The notes under the pieces: generated by a model
What the model saw: the letters and a program-made list of their open reading frames with translations, nothing else
Database searches by the model: none
What the model was told of the DNA's origin: nothing
Program-made: the position numbers and the translations under genes
In this document: piece by piece, positions 1-8,299 of the stretch
How the letters are laid out: each line of letters opens with the position of its first letter
Position numbering within the stretch: position 1 is the first letter of the stretch
Source: Bacillus sp. CHD6a
Lineage (GTDB): Bacteria > Bacillota > Bacilli > Bacillales > Bacillaceae_I
Length of the DNA stretch: 64,000 nt
Assembly (NCBI RefSeq): GCF_001293645.1
Contig: NZ_LBMD01000006.1
Coordinates: forward strand, 186,001 to 250,000
Reading direction: 5' to 3'

Positions 1-711
1 GGCAGTATAAATGAAGATGGTGCAGAATTCATTATTAACCCATACGACGAGTACGCGGTAGAAGAAGCGATTCAAGTAAGAGACACACATGGCGGAGAAG
101 TAACAGTTGTGACAGTCGGTTCTGAAGAGGCAGAAAAAGAGCTTCGTACGGCTCTTGCGATGGGTGCTGACAAAGCTGTGTTAATAAACACAGAAGATGA
201 CGTAGAAAACGGAGATCAATTTACAACAGCGAAAATTATGGCTGAATTCTTAAAAGATAAGGATGCAGACTTGATTATCGGGGGGAACGTTGCAATTGAC
301 GGTGGTTCCGGACAAGTTGGACCTCGTGTAGCGGAATTATTGGACATTCCTTATGTAACGACTATCACAAAGCTAGAAATCGAAGGCGGAAAAGCTACAA
401 TCGTGCGCGATGTGGAAGGAGATTCCGAAGTTATCGAAACAACCCTTCCATTGCTTGTAACAGCACAACAAGGATTAAACGATCCGCGCTATCCATCTCT
501 ACCTGGGATAATGAAGGCAAAGAAAAAGCCGCTTGAAGAATTAGAATTAGATGATTTAGACCTGGATGAAGATGATGTAGAAGCGAAGACAAAAACGCTT
601 GAAATCTACCTACCTCCGAAAAAAGAAGCAGGTCGCGTGCTTCAAGGTGAGTTGGATGCACAAGTAAAAGAATTGGTTTCCGCATTAAGAAACGAAGCGA
701 AAGTAATCTAA
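1..711 (+). CDS. etfB: Electron transfer flavoprotein beta subunit (5' end outside window)
   Basis: The reading frame is open from base 1, so the gene enters from the left and about 20 N-terminal residues are missing; 236 codons are visible. EtfB binds AMP and, with EtfA, passes electrons from acyl-CoA dehydrogenases to the respiratory chain. The stretch VAELLDIPYVTTITKLE matches the conserved EtfB signature, and the acidic C-terminal arm (ELELDDLDLDEDD) is usual in Bacillus homologues. etfA follows on the same strand, as expected for a heterodimer, although a dispersed repeat separates the two genes. The identification is firm; only the start is unseen. Confidence 0.96.
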   Translation, partial: GSINEDGAEFIINPYDEYAVEEAIQVRDTHGGEVTVVTVGSEEAEKELRTALAMGADKAVLINTEDDVENGDQFTTAKIMAEFLKDKDADLIIGGNVAIDGGSGQVGPRVAELLDIPYVTTITKLEIEGGKATIVRDVEGDSEVIETTLPLLVTAQQGLNDPRYPSLPGIMKAKKKPLEELELDDLDLDEDDVEAKTKTLEIYLPPKKEAGRVLQGELDAQVKELVSALRNEAKVI

Positions 712-739
712 GACGTCATATAAACATTTAGCGTTTAAT

Positions 740-842
740 TGGAGCAGATGACTTAGACTCCGGCGGGAGGTAGCACTTAGGTGAGAACCCGCAGGTTTCA
801 GAAGGACCAGCAAGTGCCCCGCGGAAATAAAAGTGTCGTTAA
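740..842 (+). repeat. Dispersed intergenic repeat, degraded copy between etfB and etfA
   Basis: The segment has the family's core: GGAGCAG, then GACTCCGGCGGGAGG, then AACCCGCAGG, then CCCGCGGAAA. The ends are diverged compared with the best copies (for example 41745-41880). It lies inside what should be the etfBA operon, so it is probably transcribed with it. Confidence 0.6.
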
Positions 843-882
843 ACAGTATTATAGATAGATACATGGACAGGAGGAGACAAAC

Positions 883-1860
883 ATGGCAAGAAAAGTATTA
901 ACACTAGCAGAAGTGCGTGATTCCGCATTACGTAATGTATCATTTGAAGCAATTGCAGCAGGGAAAACAGTAGCAGAAGGTGGGGAAGTAGTTTCTGTAC
1001 TAGTTGGGGAAGGTGTAGGATCACTTGCTCAAGAACTAATTGCTTACGGTGCTGACCGTGTTGTGACAATTGAACACGCTAACTTGAAAGCGTACACATC
1101 TGACGGTTACTCTCAAGCTTTAAAAGCAGTCATTGATTCTGAAAACCCAGAAGGAATTATTTTCGGGCATACAGCTTTAGGAAAAGACTTGTCTCCTAAA
1201 TTGGCTTCCAAATTAAATTCAGGCTTGATTTCTGATGCAACAGAAGTGGAAGAGGTTGGTGGAAACTTAGTTTTCACAAGGCCAATCTACTCTGGAAAAG
1301 CATTTGAAAAGAAAATCGTAACAGACGGCGTCATTTTTGCAACAGTACGTCCAAACAACATTGCATCTCTTGAAAAAGATGATTCACGTACAGGTGACGT
1401 TTCTTCTCTTGATGTTGATGTGAAGGATCTTCGCACAATCATTAAAGAAGTCGTTCGTAAAGCTACAGAGGGTGTAGATCTTTCCGAGGCGAAAGTAGTA
1501 GTAGCTGGTGGTCGTGGAGTAAAATCTGAAGAAGGCTTTGAGCCATTAAAAGAATTGGCAGACGTACTTGGAGCGGCAGTTGGTGCTTCCCGTGGAGCGT
1601 GTGACGCAGACTATTGTGATTACTCTCTGCAAATCGGTCAAACTGGTAAAGTCGTTACTCCTGACCTTTATATTGCTTGCGGTATCTCCGGAGCGATTCA
1701 GCATCTTGCTGGTATGTCCAACTCTAAAGTAATCGTAGCAATCAATAAAGACCCAGAAGCAAACATTTTCAAAGTAGCTGACTACGGCATCGTCGGTGAC
1801 CTGTTTGAAGTGGTTCCGATGTTAACAGCTGAATTTAAAAAGCTATTGGTAACGAACTAA
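883..1860 (+). CDS. etfA: Electron transfer flavoprotein alpha subunit
   Basis: A 325-residue protein with ATG start behind GGAGGAG. It carries the flavin of the EtfAB dimer. The C-terminal FAD-binding domain is clear: GRGVKSEEGFE near residue 208, GASRGACDADY near 234, and GISGAIQHLAGM near 267-278, followed by VIVAINKDPEANIF. Length and motifs are those of full-length EtfA. It forms an operon with etfB upstream and precedes trxA, the order known from B. subtilis. Confidence 0.97.
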   Translation: MARKVLTLAEVRDSALRNVSFEAIAAGKTVAEGGEVVSVLVGEGVGSLAQELIAYGADRVVTIEHANLKAYTSDGYSQALKAVIDSENPEGIIFGHTALGKDLSPKLASKLNSGLISDATEVEEVGGNLVFTRPIYSGKAFEKKIVTDGVIFATVRPNNIASLEKDDSRTGDVSSLDVDVKDLRTIIKEVVRKATEGVDLSEAKVVVAGGRGVKSEEGFEPLKELADVLGAAVGASRGACDADYCDYSLQIGQTGKVVTPDLYIACGISGAIQHLAGMSNSKVIVAINKDPEANIFKVADYGIVGDLFEVVPMLTAEFKKLLVTN

Positions 1861-1930
1861 GAGTAAATGACAGTCAGGCACATTTAGTGCTTGGCTGTTT
1901 TAATGTGATGGATGGATTTGAGGAAAACCT

Positions 1931-2056
1931 AGCTGGTGATTGGAGCACAAGGGGAAAGACTCCTGAGGGAGATAGCGCTAGCCCGCAGTTGGCGAGGAGA
2001 CTCCAGCACAGGCCCATGTGAAAGCATAGCCCAGTGCGGAAATTACCAGCGGTGGT
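1931..2056 (+). repeat. Dispersed intergenic repeat between etfA and trxA
   Basis: Begins AGCTGGTGATTGGAGC and ends GGAAATTACCAGCGGTGGT, so the termini are an inverted pair (AGCTGGTGATT / AATTACCAGC). The inside shows GACTCCTGAGGGAGATAGCGCTAG, but the middle is rearranged relative to other copies. A 67-codon ORF across it is not a gene. Confidence 0.8.
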
Positions 2057-2248
2057 ACGGGGAATTTAAACACGAAATAAAATGGCTGAAAACAGGTAAA
2101 CCTATAACGAAGCAAATAATTAGCAACACTATATCGTAGATGCTATACTTTAGCTATAGTAAAACTCTGAAAGATTTTCCATCTGTCAGAGAACACATTA
2201 ACAGCATATATTGTTAACTGTGAGATAAAAGCTTAGGAGGAATTTATT

Positions 2249-2563
2249 ATGGCAATTACAAATGCAACTGACCAAAACTTTACACAAGAAACTAGCGAAG
2301 GCCTAGTTCTTGCAGATTTCTGGGCGCCTTGGTGCGGACCTTGTAAAATGATCGCTCCAGTTCTTGAAGAATTAGATCAAGACATGGGTGACAAAGTGAA
2401 AATTGTTAAAGTTGATGTAGATGAGAACCAAGAAACTGCTGGAAAATTCGGCGTAATGAGCATCCCGACTTTACTTGTTATCAAAAACGGTGAAGTAGTA
2501 GACAAAGCAGTAGGTTTCCAACCGAAAGAAGCTTTGGCTGAACTATTAAACAAGCACGCTTAA
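2249..2563 (+). CDS. trxA: Thioredoxin
   Basis: A 104-residue thioredoxin, the normal length. It has the redox motif WCGPC with Cys29 and Cys32 and the cis-proline in SIPT near residue 74. It reduces disulfides in cytoplasmic proteins such as ribonucleotide reductase. The ATG follows TAGGAGGAATTTATT, a strong ribosome site. The gene is monocistronic here, closed by a good terminator directly downstream, and sits between etfA and uvrC as in B. subtilis. Confidence 0.98.
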   Translation: MAITNATDQNFTQETSEGLVLADFWAPWCGPCKMIAPVLEELDQDMGDKVKIVKVDVDENQETAGKFGVMSIPTLLVIKNGEVVDKAVGFQPKEALAELLNKHA

Positions 2564-2573
2564 TGCGTTTTGG

Positions 2574-2605
2574 AAAAAGCCCGGTCCTGTGACCGGGCTT
2601 TTTGC
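2574..2605 (+). terminator. Intrinsic terminator of trxA
   Basis: A GC-rich stem, AAAGCCCGGTC / GACCGGGCTTT with a short loop, ends in a T-run, 11 bases after the trxA stop. Confidence 0.9.
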
Positions 2606-2641
2606 GTGTTTGGGGGCTTAGTCATAAGGTGAGGTTGCGGT

Positions 2642-2877
2642 TATCAAGAAAACTTCGGGTATATCGAGAAAAGTCAGAGGGATATCAAGAAAACTTGGGA
2701 TATATCGAGAAAAGTTAGAGGGATATCAAGAAAACTTCGGGTATATCAAGAAAAGTCAGAGGGATATCAAGAAAGCTTGGGATATAGCGAAAAGTCAGAG
2801 GGATATCAAGAAAACTTGGAATATATCAAGAAAAGTCAGAGGGATATCAAGAAAACTTAACATATATCAAGAAAACT
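2642..2877 (+). repeat. Tandem array with alternating 20/21-bp half units (41-bp unit)
   Basis: TATC(A/G)AGAAAA recurs at 2642, 2662, 2683, 2703, 2724, 2744, 2765, 2783 (degraded), 2804, 2824, 2845 and 2865. Two phrases alternate: one with AACTTCGGG or AACTTGGGA and one with AAGTCAGAGGG, giving a 41-bp unit present about six times. The unit is not a multiple of 3 and no start codon or ribosome site precedes it, so it is not coding. It fills the space between the trxA terminator and the uvrC promoter. Confidence 0.9.
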
Positions 2878-2938
2878 CTCTCCCTATATGCTAAACCCCA
2901 GTCCCGTCCCCTCTCCCACAATCCTAAAACTTCCAAAT

Positions 2939-2952
2939 GGAACATACGTACG
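2939..2952 (+). promoter_or_regulatory. Candidate LexA (SOS) box before uvrC
   Basis: GGAACATACGTACG matches 12 of 14 positions of the Bacillus LexA consensus CGAACRNRYGTTCG. It lies just upstream of a perfect TATAAT (2961-2966), where a repressor would block RNA polymerase. The match is seen in the sequence; control by LexA is inferred. Confidence 0.5.
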
Positions 2953-2960
2953 AAACAAGG

Positions 2961-2966
2961 TATAAT
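2961..2966 (+). promoter_or_regulatory. Likely -10 element of the uvrC promoter
   Basis: TATAAT about 42 bases before the uvrC start. No good -35 hexamer is visible at 17 bp, as often found where a regulator site overlaps it. Confidence 0.5.
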
Positions 2967-3007
2967 AGAGTACATACAAAAAAATCTTTGGTTGGGAGGA
3001 AAAAACA

Positions 3008-4780
3008 TTGAATGAATCACTAAAAGAAAAACTAGCCATACTGCCTGACCAACCGGGATGTTACCTGATGAAGGATCGTCAAGGAACCATCATCTATGTC
3101 GGAAAGGCGAAGGTGCTCAGAAATCGTGTCCGCTCTTACTTTACAGGTAGCCATGATGGAAAAACGCTCAGGCTTGTAAATGAAATTGTGGATTTTGAAT
3201 ATATTGTGACATCCTCCAATATTGAAGCGTTGATACTGGAATTGAATCTTATCAAAAAACATAACCCTAAATACAATGTCATGCTGAAAGATGACAAACG
3301 GTATCCTTTTATCAAAATTACAGCGGAAAAGCATCCTCGTCTTTTAATTACCCGCAAAGTGCAAAAGGATAAAGGGAAATACTTTGGACCATACCCCAAT
3401 GTTCAAGCAGCAAATGAAACGAAAAAGCTGTTGGACCGAATCTACCCGCTTCGAAAATGCATGACACTACCGGACAGGGTATGCCTTTACTATCACATGG
3501 GTCAATGCCTTGCACCATGTGTGGAACATGTATCTGAAGAAACGAACAAGCAAATGGTGGATGGAATTGTCCGGTTTCTTAACGGCGGCTATAAGGAAGT
3601 CAAAAACGAGCTTACGAATAAAATGATAAATGCTTCTGAGAAGCTGGAATTTGAAAGGGCACAAGAATTCCGGGATCAAATCATCAACATTGAAGCAACC
3701 ATGGAAAAGCAGAAAATGGAAATGAATGACTTTGTCGACAGGGATGTTTTCGGATTTGCTTTTGACAAGGGCTGGATGTGTGTTCAGGTCTTTTTCATCC
3801 GTCAAGGTAAATTGATTGAACGAGATGTATCTTTATTCCCGATTTACAACGAACCGGAAGAGGATTTCCTAACATTCCTAGGGCAGTTCTATTCCAAGCA
3901 AAATCATTTTATCCCAAAAGAAGTCATGCTTCCTAGTCAAATTGATTTGCCGGTTGCACAAGAACTATTGCAAACTAATGTGCTGCAGCCGCAACGCGGT
4001 AAAAAGAAGCAGCTTGTGGATCTGGCAAACAAGAATGCAAAAGTGGCCCTTGGAGAAAAGTTTTCATTGATTGAACGCGATGAAAGCCGAACAATAAAAG
4101 CTGTCGAGAACCTGGGAGAAATCCTGGGAATTATAACCCCACACCGAATTGAAGCCTTCGATAACTCAAATATTCAAGGAACGGATCCCGTTTCAGCGAT
4201 GGTGGTATTTATTGATGGAAAACCAGAGAAACGAGAATACCGGAAATATAAAACCAAAAGCGTACAAGGACCTGATGATTATGAATCCATGAGGGAAGTA
4301 GTCAGAAGAAGGTACACCCGTGTGCTAAAAGAATCTTTACCTCTTCCAGACTTGATTGTGATTGATGGAGCCAAGGGCCATATGAGTGCTGTAAGAGACG
4401 TCCTTGAAAATGAACTGGACTTATTTGTTCCAATTGTCGGCCTTGCCAAAGATGACAAACATAGAACGAGCAATCTTCTTGCAGGCGAAGACGCTATGAT
4501 CGTTCCGCTTGAGAGGACAAGTCAGGAATTCTACCTCCTCCAACGAATACAAGATGAAGTCCACAGATTTGCGATTACCTTTCATCGTCAAATTAGAAGT
4601 AAGAGTGTCTTTCAATCAATTTTGGATGAAATCAGTGGAGTTGGTGCTACAAGAAAGAAAGCGTTGATGAAGCATTTTGGATCAGTTGCAAAAATGAAAG
4701 AGGCGACGGTAGAGGAACTTCAAGCTGCTAAAATTCCTAAGCCGATAGCTGAAGAAATTTTTAAAAAACTTCGCGAATAA
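3008..4780 (+). CDS. uvrC: Excinuclease ABC subunit C
   Basis: A 590-residue UvrC, which makes the two incisions around DNA lesions after UvrAB loading. An N-terminal GIY-YIG nuclease domain ([19 protein letters not shown], from residue 18), a central UVR motif ([15 protein letters not shown], about 211-225), the C-terminal RNase H-like nuclease ([15 protein letters not shown]) and a final helix-hairpin-helix ([18 protein letters not shown]) are all present. The start is TTG at 3008, seven to eight bases after GGGAGG; the nearby ATG at 3012 is out of frame. Position between trxA and lysC is the B. subtilis order. Confidence 0.97.
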   Translation: MNESLKEKLAILPDQPGCYLMKDRQGTIIYVGKAKVLRNRVRSYFTGSHDGKTLRLVNEIVDFEYIVTSSNIEALILELNLIKKHNPKYNVMLKDDKRYPFIKITAEKHPRLLITRKVQKDKGKYFGPYPNVQAANETKKLLDRIYPLRKCMTLPDRVCLYYHMGQCLAPCVEHVSEETNKQMVDGIVRFLNGGYKEVKNELTNKMINASEKLEFERAQEFRDQIINIEATMEKQKMEMNDFVDRDVFGFAFDKGWMCVQVFFIRQGKLIERDVSLFPIYNEPEEDFLTFLGQFYSKQNHFIPKEVMLPSQIDLPVAQELLQTNVLQPQRGKKKQLVDLANKNAKVALGEKFSLIERDESRTIKAVENLGEILGIITPHRIEAFDNSNIQGTDPVSAMVVFIDGKPEKREYRKYKTKSVQGPDDYESMREVVRRRYTRVLKESLPLPDLIVIDGAKGHMSAVRDVLENELDLFVPIVGLAKDDKHRTSNLLAGEDAMIVPLERTSQEFYLLQRIQDEVHRFAITFHRQIRSKSVFQSILDEISGVGATRKKALMKHFGSVAKMKEATVEELQAAKIPKPIAEEIFKKLRE

Positions 4781-4783
4781 GTG

Positions 4784-4812
4784 TTGTAAGGATTCTTATT
4801 GTCTGATATAAT
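4784..4812 (+). promoter_or_regulatory. Sigma-A promoter of the lysC leader
   Basis: TTGTAA (4784-4789), a 17-bp spacer and TATAAT (4807-4812), placed about 25 bases before the riboswitch fold begins. Confidence 0.75.
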
Positions 4813-4837
4813 CACTATTAATTTCATAATGTGCCAC

Positions 4838-5100
4838 TTCAAATCGATGAAGTGATGATAGAGGTGCGAACTTCAAAAGTATGTAATCGGAGAAGAAAGA
4901 GCTTCCGAGATGATTACGGAAAGGGGAGGATCGCCGAAGTAAAAAAAAGTCTCTTTTTCTTTTTTTTACTGGTTCTGCGTTTAAGAAATGTAGGACTGTC
5001 AGGTTGTCTTTGTGCTGCCTGGAGAGCTATCTCACCGCGTGAACGGATTCTTTATTTTCCCAATCACAGCAATGAGACCTTAGCTCATTGCTGTTTTTTT
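4838..5100 (+). ncRNA. Lysine riboswitch (L box) with terminator, lysC leader
   Basis: The conserved L-box blocks are readable: GAGGTGCGAACTTCAAAAGTA near 4861, GGGGAGGATCGCCGAAGT near 4924, CTGGTTCTGCGTT near 4970, CTGTCAGGTTG near 4996 and GCCTGGAGAGCTATCT near 5017. They are followed by a terminator stem CAGCAATGAG / CTCATTGCTG with a run of T (5068-5100). Lysine binding is expected to favour this terminator and switch off lysC. The 102-codon ORF across it is spurious. Confidence 0.93.
5068..5100 (+). terminator. Riboswitch-controlled terminator of the lysC leader
   Basis: CAGCAATGAG-ACCTTAG-CTCATTGCTG followed by seven T residues, the expression platform of the lysine riboswitch. Confidence 0.9.
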
Positions 5101-5188
5101 ATATCCTCAAAAAAGCTGCTATGGCTAAATGCGTACTGAGAACTATCTAACATTATGATGAGACTACAGATTCTGTAAATTAAATTTT

Positions 5189-5311
5189 AGCTGTTGATTG
5201 TAGCACAGGGCGTAGACTCCAACACTAGGGAGAGATCACTCAGGCTTGCTGAGGAGGCTCTCGTCAGCCACTAGGAAAGCGAAGTCGGGTGCGAAAATCA
5301 ACAACGGCGAA
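5189..5311 (+). repeat. Dispersed intergenic repeat between lysine riboswitch and lysC start
   Basis: AGCTGTTGATTGTAGC at the left and GCGAAAATCAACAACGG at the right are the family's inverted ends; the core has GTAGACTCC, GAGGAGGCTC and GGAAAGCGAAG. It lies downstream of the riboswitch terminator and 27 bases before the lysC ATG, so every read-through lysC mRNA carries it in its 5' untranslated region. Confidence 0.85.
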
Positions 5312-5338
5312 CTAACTAATGAAAAGGGAATGGTGCAC

Positions 5339-6580
5339 ATGTCAACGATTGTTGTACAGAAATTCGGAGGAACATCAGTAGGATCGGTTGAACGAATTCA
5401 GCATGTAGCAAGTCGAGTCATTAAGGAAGTGGAAAACGGACACAAAGTGGTTGTCGTCGTATCGGCTATGGGCAAAACAACAGACGAACTGTTAACTCTA
5501 GCAAATGCAATTAACCCCCACCCAAGTAAACGCGATATGGATATGCTTTTAACAACAGGAGAACAAATTACCATTTCCCTATTGGCAATGGCCTTGCAAG
5601 TTAGAGGCCATGAAGCAATGTCTTTAACAGGCTGGCAAGCAGGAATTCGCACAGAGCCAGTACACGGAAACGCAAGAATTACGCATATTGAAACAGATTT
5701 GTTAAAAAGCTACCTGGATTCAGGGAAAATTGTCATTGTCGCAGGTTTCCAAGGAATTACTGCTAGTAACGAAATTACAACACTAGGCCGTGGCGGTTCG
5801 GATACAACTGCGGTTGCATTAGCTGCTGCTTTAAAGGCAGAAAAATGTGATATATATACAGATGTGACAGGGGTATTCACGACGGATCCTCGTTTTGTGA
5901 AAGGTGCAAGAAAGCTTGCAGCAATTGCATATGATGAAATGCTTGAACTGGCCAACTTAGGTGCAGGTGTGCTTCACCCGCGTGCGGTTGAATTTGCAAA
6001 AAACTATGGCGTACAGCTGGTTGTACGGTCCAGTATGGAAGAGGAAGAAGGAACGATCATTGAGGAGGAAGTATCCATGGAAAAAAATCTAGTTGTTAGA
6101 GGAATAGCATTTGAAGACCAAGTTACGCGCATTACAGTATGTGGCTTGCCAAATGAACTACATACATTATCCACCATTTTCACAACATTAGCTCAGCACA
6201 GTTTGAATGTGGACATCATCATTCAAACAAGCATGGATAAAGATACAACGAATATTTCTTTCTCTGTTAAAACAGTGGACGTAAAAGAAACTATTGAAGT
6301 GCTAGAGCAACACCAAGGGCGTCTCGGGTTCACTGGTATCGAGCAGGAAAGCGGGTTGGCGAAAGTTTCTATCGTTGGATCCGGTATGGTATCCAATCCC
6401 GGTGTTGCGGCGGAAATGTTCCAAGTCCTAGCTACAGAAGGAATCCATGTCAAAATGGTAAGCACTTCGGAAATCAAAGTTTCTACTGTGGTAGATGTTG
6501 CAGAGATGGTTCGTGCGGTTGAGGCACTTCATATGGCATTTAAACTCGGAGAAGAGTCTGTTGAGAGAGTATTAAGCTAA
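5339..6580 (+). CDS. lysC: Aspartokinase, lysine-responsive (alpha subunit; internal beta start)
   Basis: Aspartate kinase, the first step of the lysine/threonine/methionine/diaminopimelate pathway. I place the start at ATG 5339 (MSTIVVQKFGGTSVGS), nine bases after GAAAAGGGA; upstream in-frame codons lie in a dispersed repeat. The 413-residue product has the kinase motif KFGGTSVGS at 8-16, GRGGSDTTA around residue 150 and two C-terminal ACT domains. As in B. subtilis aspartokinase II, a second start (ATG 6077, Met247) behind GAGGAGGAA should yield a beta subunit from the same gene. Lysine control is by the riboswitch upstream. Confidence 0.96.
   Translation: MSTIVVQKFGGTSVGSVERIQHVASRVIKEVENGHKVVVVVSAMGKTTDELLTLANAINPHPSKRDMDMLLTTGEQITISLLAMALQVRGHEAMSLTGWQAGIRTEPVHGNARITHIETDLLKSYLDSGKIVIVAGFQGITASNEITTLGRGGSDTTAVALAAALKAEKCDIYTDVTGVFTTDPRFVKGARKLAAIAYDEMLELANLGAGVLHPRAVEFAKNYGVQLVVRSSMEEEEGTIIEEEVSMEKNLVVRGIAFEDQVTRITVCGLPNELHTLSTIFTTLAQHSLNVDIIIQTSMDKDTTNISFSVKTVDVKETIEVLEQHQGRLGFTGIEQESGLAKVSIVGSGMVSNPGVAAEMFQVLATEGIHVKMVSTSEIKVSTVVDVAEMVRAVEALHMAFKLGEESVERVLS
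6062..6580 (+). other. Internal ribosome site and start for the LysC beta subunit
   Basis: GAGGAGGAA at 6062-6070 is followed seven bases later by ATG 6077, in frame with lysC at codon 247. Translation from here gives 167 residues (the ACT regulatory region). B. subtilis aspartokinase II is known to be an alpha2beta2 enzyme made by in-phase overlapping translation, with the beta start at the equivalent position. Function here is inferred from that. Confidence 0.75.
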
Positions 6581-6603
6581 GAGAACGTAGTTTTTGTATG
6601 TGT

Positions 6604-6637
6604 AGTGCCCTTTTCTTGGTGAAAAGGGTACTTTTTT
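6604..6637 (+). terminator. Terminator of lysC
   Basis: AGTGCCCTTTTC-TTGGT-GAAAAGGGTACT followed by a T-run, 23 bases after the lysC stop. Confidence 0.9.
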
Positions 6638-6660
6638 GTGGAGATAGACCGTGTGAAAAG

Positions 6661-6780
6661 TTATTTACTGTCCGTAAGGTGGAAATACGTGCCAAACTAG
6701 TTAAAATACTTTCCATAAAATGAAAATACGAGCGAAACGTACCTAAATACTGTCCGAAAATAAAAAAATACATGCCGTTC
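6661..6780 (+). repeat. Degenerate array with 20-21 bp period after lysC
   Basis: (AAA)TAC recurs with its T at 6666, 6686, 6707, 6727, 6748 and 6769, that is steps of 20, 21, 20, 21 and 21. The alternate phrases resemble TACTGTCCG and TACGTGCC. Sequence differs from the array before uvrC but the period is the same. It is A-rich, has no ORF, and lies between lysC and yslB. Confidence 0.7.
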
Positions 6781-6878
6781 GACAACGAACGACATGTCCT
6801 ATTAAATTGCCACCCTTAAGGAAGTAACAACCTCTTCAACAAAAGTTAAGGCCAACCACCCTGGAGGCAGCAACATTA

Positions 6879-7310
6879 TCACTTATCCCACTGTACCGTA
6901 ATTAAAATCTCTTTTTTCTTTTTTTGTTCTTCAATCGCTTCCGCAGTTTTGCCTTTTATACGTTGGATTTGCTCGGCAAGAAAACCAGCTTCAAGTTGGA
7001 AAGTGGCATCTTTATTCAAATCAAGACGGCGCGTCACCATTTCCCCGCGGATCACGTACTTAACTTCATGCTTGTTTTGCTCCATTAATTCAAGCTCTCC
7101 CCAGCCTGCTTCTTTAAAAAACTGGCCGATTCCCTCTTGAGTATCAATGGTAAACTTGCGTGCGAGCTGTTTTCCTGCCCAATAGATGACCTGGGTATGA
7201 TCTTTACCTAGAAGGTCAGGTAGAAGCATATCGCGGATCAGTTCGTACCCAAAGATAGGGACTTGAATTTGTGTGTCCATCACTTGTTGTTGGTTGTTCG
7301 ATTCAGTCAT
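6879..7310 (-). CDS. yslB: YslB family protein (DUF2507)
   Basis: A 143-residue soluble protein with no known enzyme activity. The N-terminal part VPIFGYELIRDMLLPDLLG and YWAGKQLARKF match the YslB/DUF2507 family, found in Bacillaceae beside the sdh operon. The ATG follows AGGGGAACTAA on the minus strand. It stands alone, convergent with lysC and divergent from sdhCAB. The function is unknown; do not assume a link to succinate dehydrogenase from position only. Confidence 0.85.
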   Translation of the reverse strand: MTESNNQQQVMDTQIQVPIFGYELIRDMLLPDLLGKDHTQVIYWAGKQLARKFTIDTQEGIGQFFKEAGWGELELMEQNKHEVKYVIRGEMVTRRLDLNKDATFQLEAGFLAEQIQRIKGKTAEAIEEQKKKKEILITVQWDK

Positions 7311-7662
7311 TTAGTTCCCCTCTTTCTCTACGTTCATTATATACCATCCACCCGTGTTAATAAATGAAACGTATGGAGTATTTTATTCTATTAATATATT
7401 TTTATATTTTTCTGATAATTAAAGATTTGTAGAAGTAGTTTTAAAAGTGCAATTTTTGGTCGCGTTTTCTTGACGCTATACATATAGGGGAGTAAAATAA
7501 ATATGTCACATATTTGTCGATAAATCTGTAAAGGCTTTCATTTTATTGAAAGTTTAAAAAACAAGATGGAGAGTTCAATGATTTTTTACTATAATAGATA
7601 GTGAAAAACAGAACTTACAAAACATCTAATCTATTTTTTTACTTGAAAAAGGGGGTTAAGTG
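7311..7662. other. AT-rich divergent intergenic region between yslB and sdhC
   Basis: About 350 very AT-rich bases. A TATAAT at 7590-7595 (in TACTATAATAG) is the best -10 candidate for sdhCAB, but no good -35 is visible at 16-18 bp. Nothing else is recognised. Confidence 0.4.
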
Positions 7663-8271
7663 ATGGCAACTGAACGTGAATTCTTACTTCGTAGGCTCCA
7701 CTCGTTACTAGGAGTCATTCCTGTTGGTCTTTTCTTGGTTCAGCATTTGGTGATCAACCACTTTGCGACAAAAGGGCCAGAATCATTCAACAAAGCGGCA
7801 CATTTTATGGAAAGCTTGCCGTTCCGTTATGCACTAGAAATTTTTGTAATCTTTCTTCCGATTCTATTCCACGCTATCTACGGCTTATATATTGCTTTTA
7901 CAGCAAAAAACAATGTAAGCAAGTATGGATTTGTTCGTAACTGGATGTTTATGCTTCAGCGCTTTACAGGAATCGTTACATTAATTTTTATCGTATGGCA
8001 TGTATGGGAAACGAGAATTGCAGCTGCACTTGGTGCGGACGTTAACTACAACATGATGGCAGATATCTTATCTAGTCCGTTCATGTTCTGGTTCTACCTT
8101 GTTGGGGTAATTGCAACAATCTTCCACTTCGCAAATGGACTTTGGTCTTTCTGTGTAAGTTGGGGAATTACAGTAACTCCTCGTTCTCAACTTATTGCAA
8201 CCTACGTAACAATTGGTATTTTCTTTGCATTATCTTTCGTAGGGGTACGTGCAATTCTAGCATTCGTTTAA
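7663..8271 (+). CDS. sdhC: Succinate dehydrogenase cytochrome b558 subunit
   Basis: A five-helix membrane protein of 202 residues that anchors SdhAB, binds heme b and reduces menaquinone. RRLHSLLGVIPVGLFLVQH near the N-terminus matches Bacillus SdhC, with heme-ligand histidines in the HSLLG, QHLVINH, FHAIYG and WHVWETR segments. ATG 7663 is preferred over GTG 7660 because it is seven bases from AAGGGGG. First gene of sdhCAB, with 28 bases to sdhA. Confidence 0.96.
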   Translation: MATEREFLLRRLHSLLGVIPVGLFLVQHLVINHFATKGPESFNKAAHFMESLPFRYALEIFVIFLPILFHAIYGLYIAFTAKNNVSKYGFVRNWMFMLQRFTGIVTLIFIVWHVWETRIAAALGADVNYNMMADILSSPFMFWFYLVGVIATIFHFANGLWSFCVSWGITVTPRSQLIATYVTIGIFFALSFVGVRAILAFV

Positions 8272-8299
8272 TCAGCAACTATTAAGGAGTGAGTTACAC

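Noticed and set aside
1936-2139. 67-codon ORF after etfA
   Set aside because: It lies mostly in a dispersed repeat, without protein likeness.
2642-2877. Possible CRISPR array
   Set aside because: Units are contiguous with no variable spacers of constant length, repeats are imperfect, and no cas gene is present.
4831-5139. 102-codon ORF before lysC
   Set aside because: It runs through the lysine riboswitch and its terminator and has no ribosome site or recognisable protein.
5246-5338. Longer N-terminus for aspartokinase
   Set aside because: The extra codons are dispersed-repeat sequence and the conserved protein begins at MSTIVVQKFGG.
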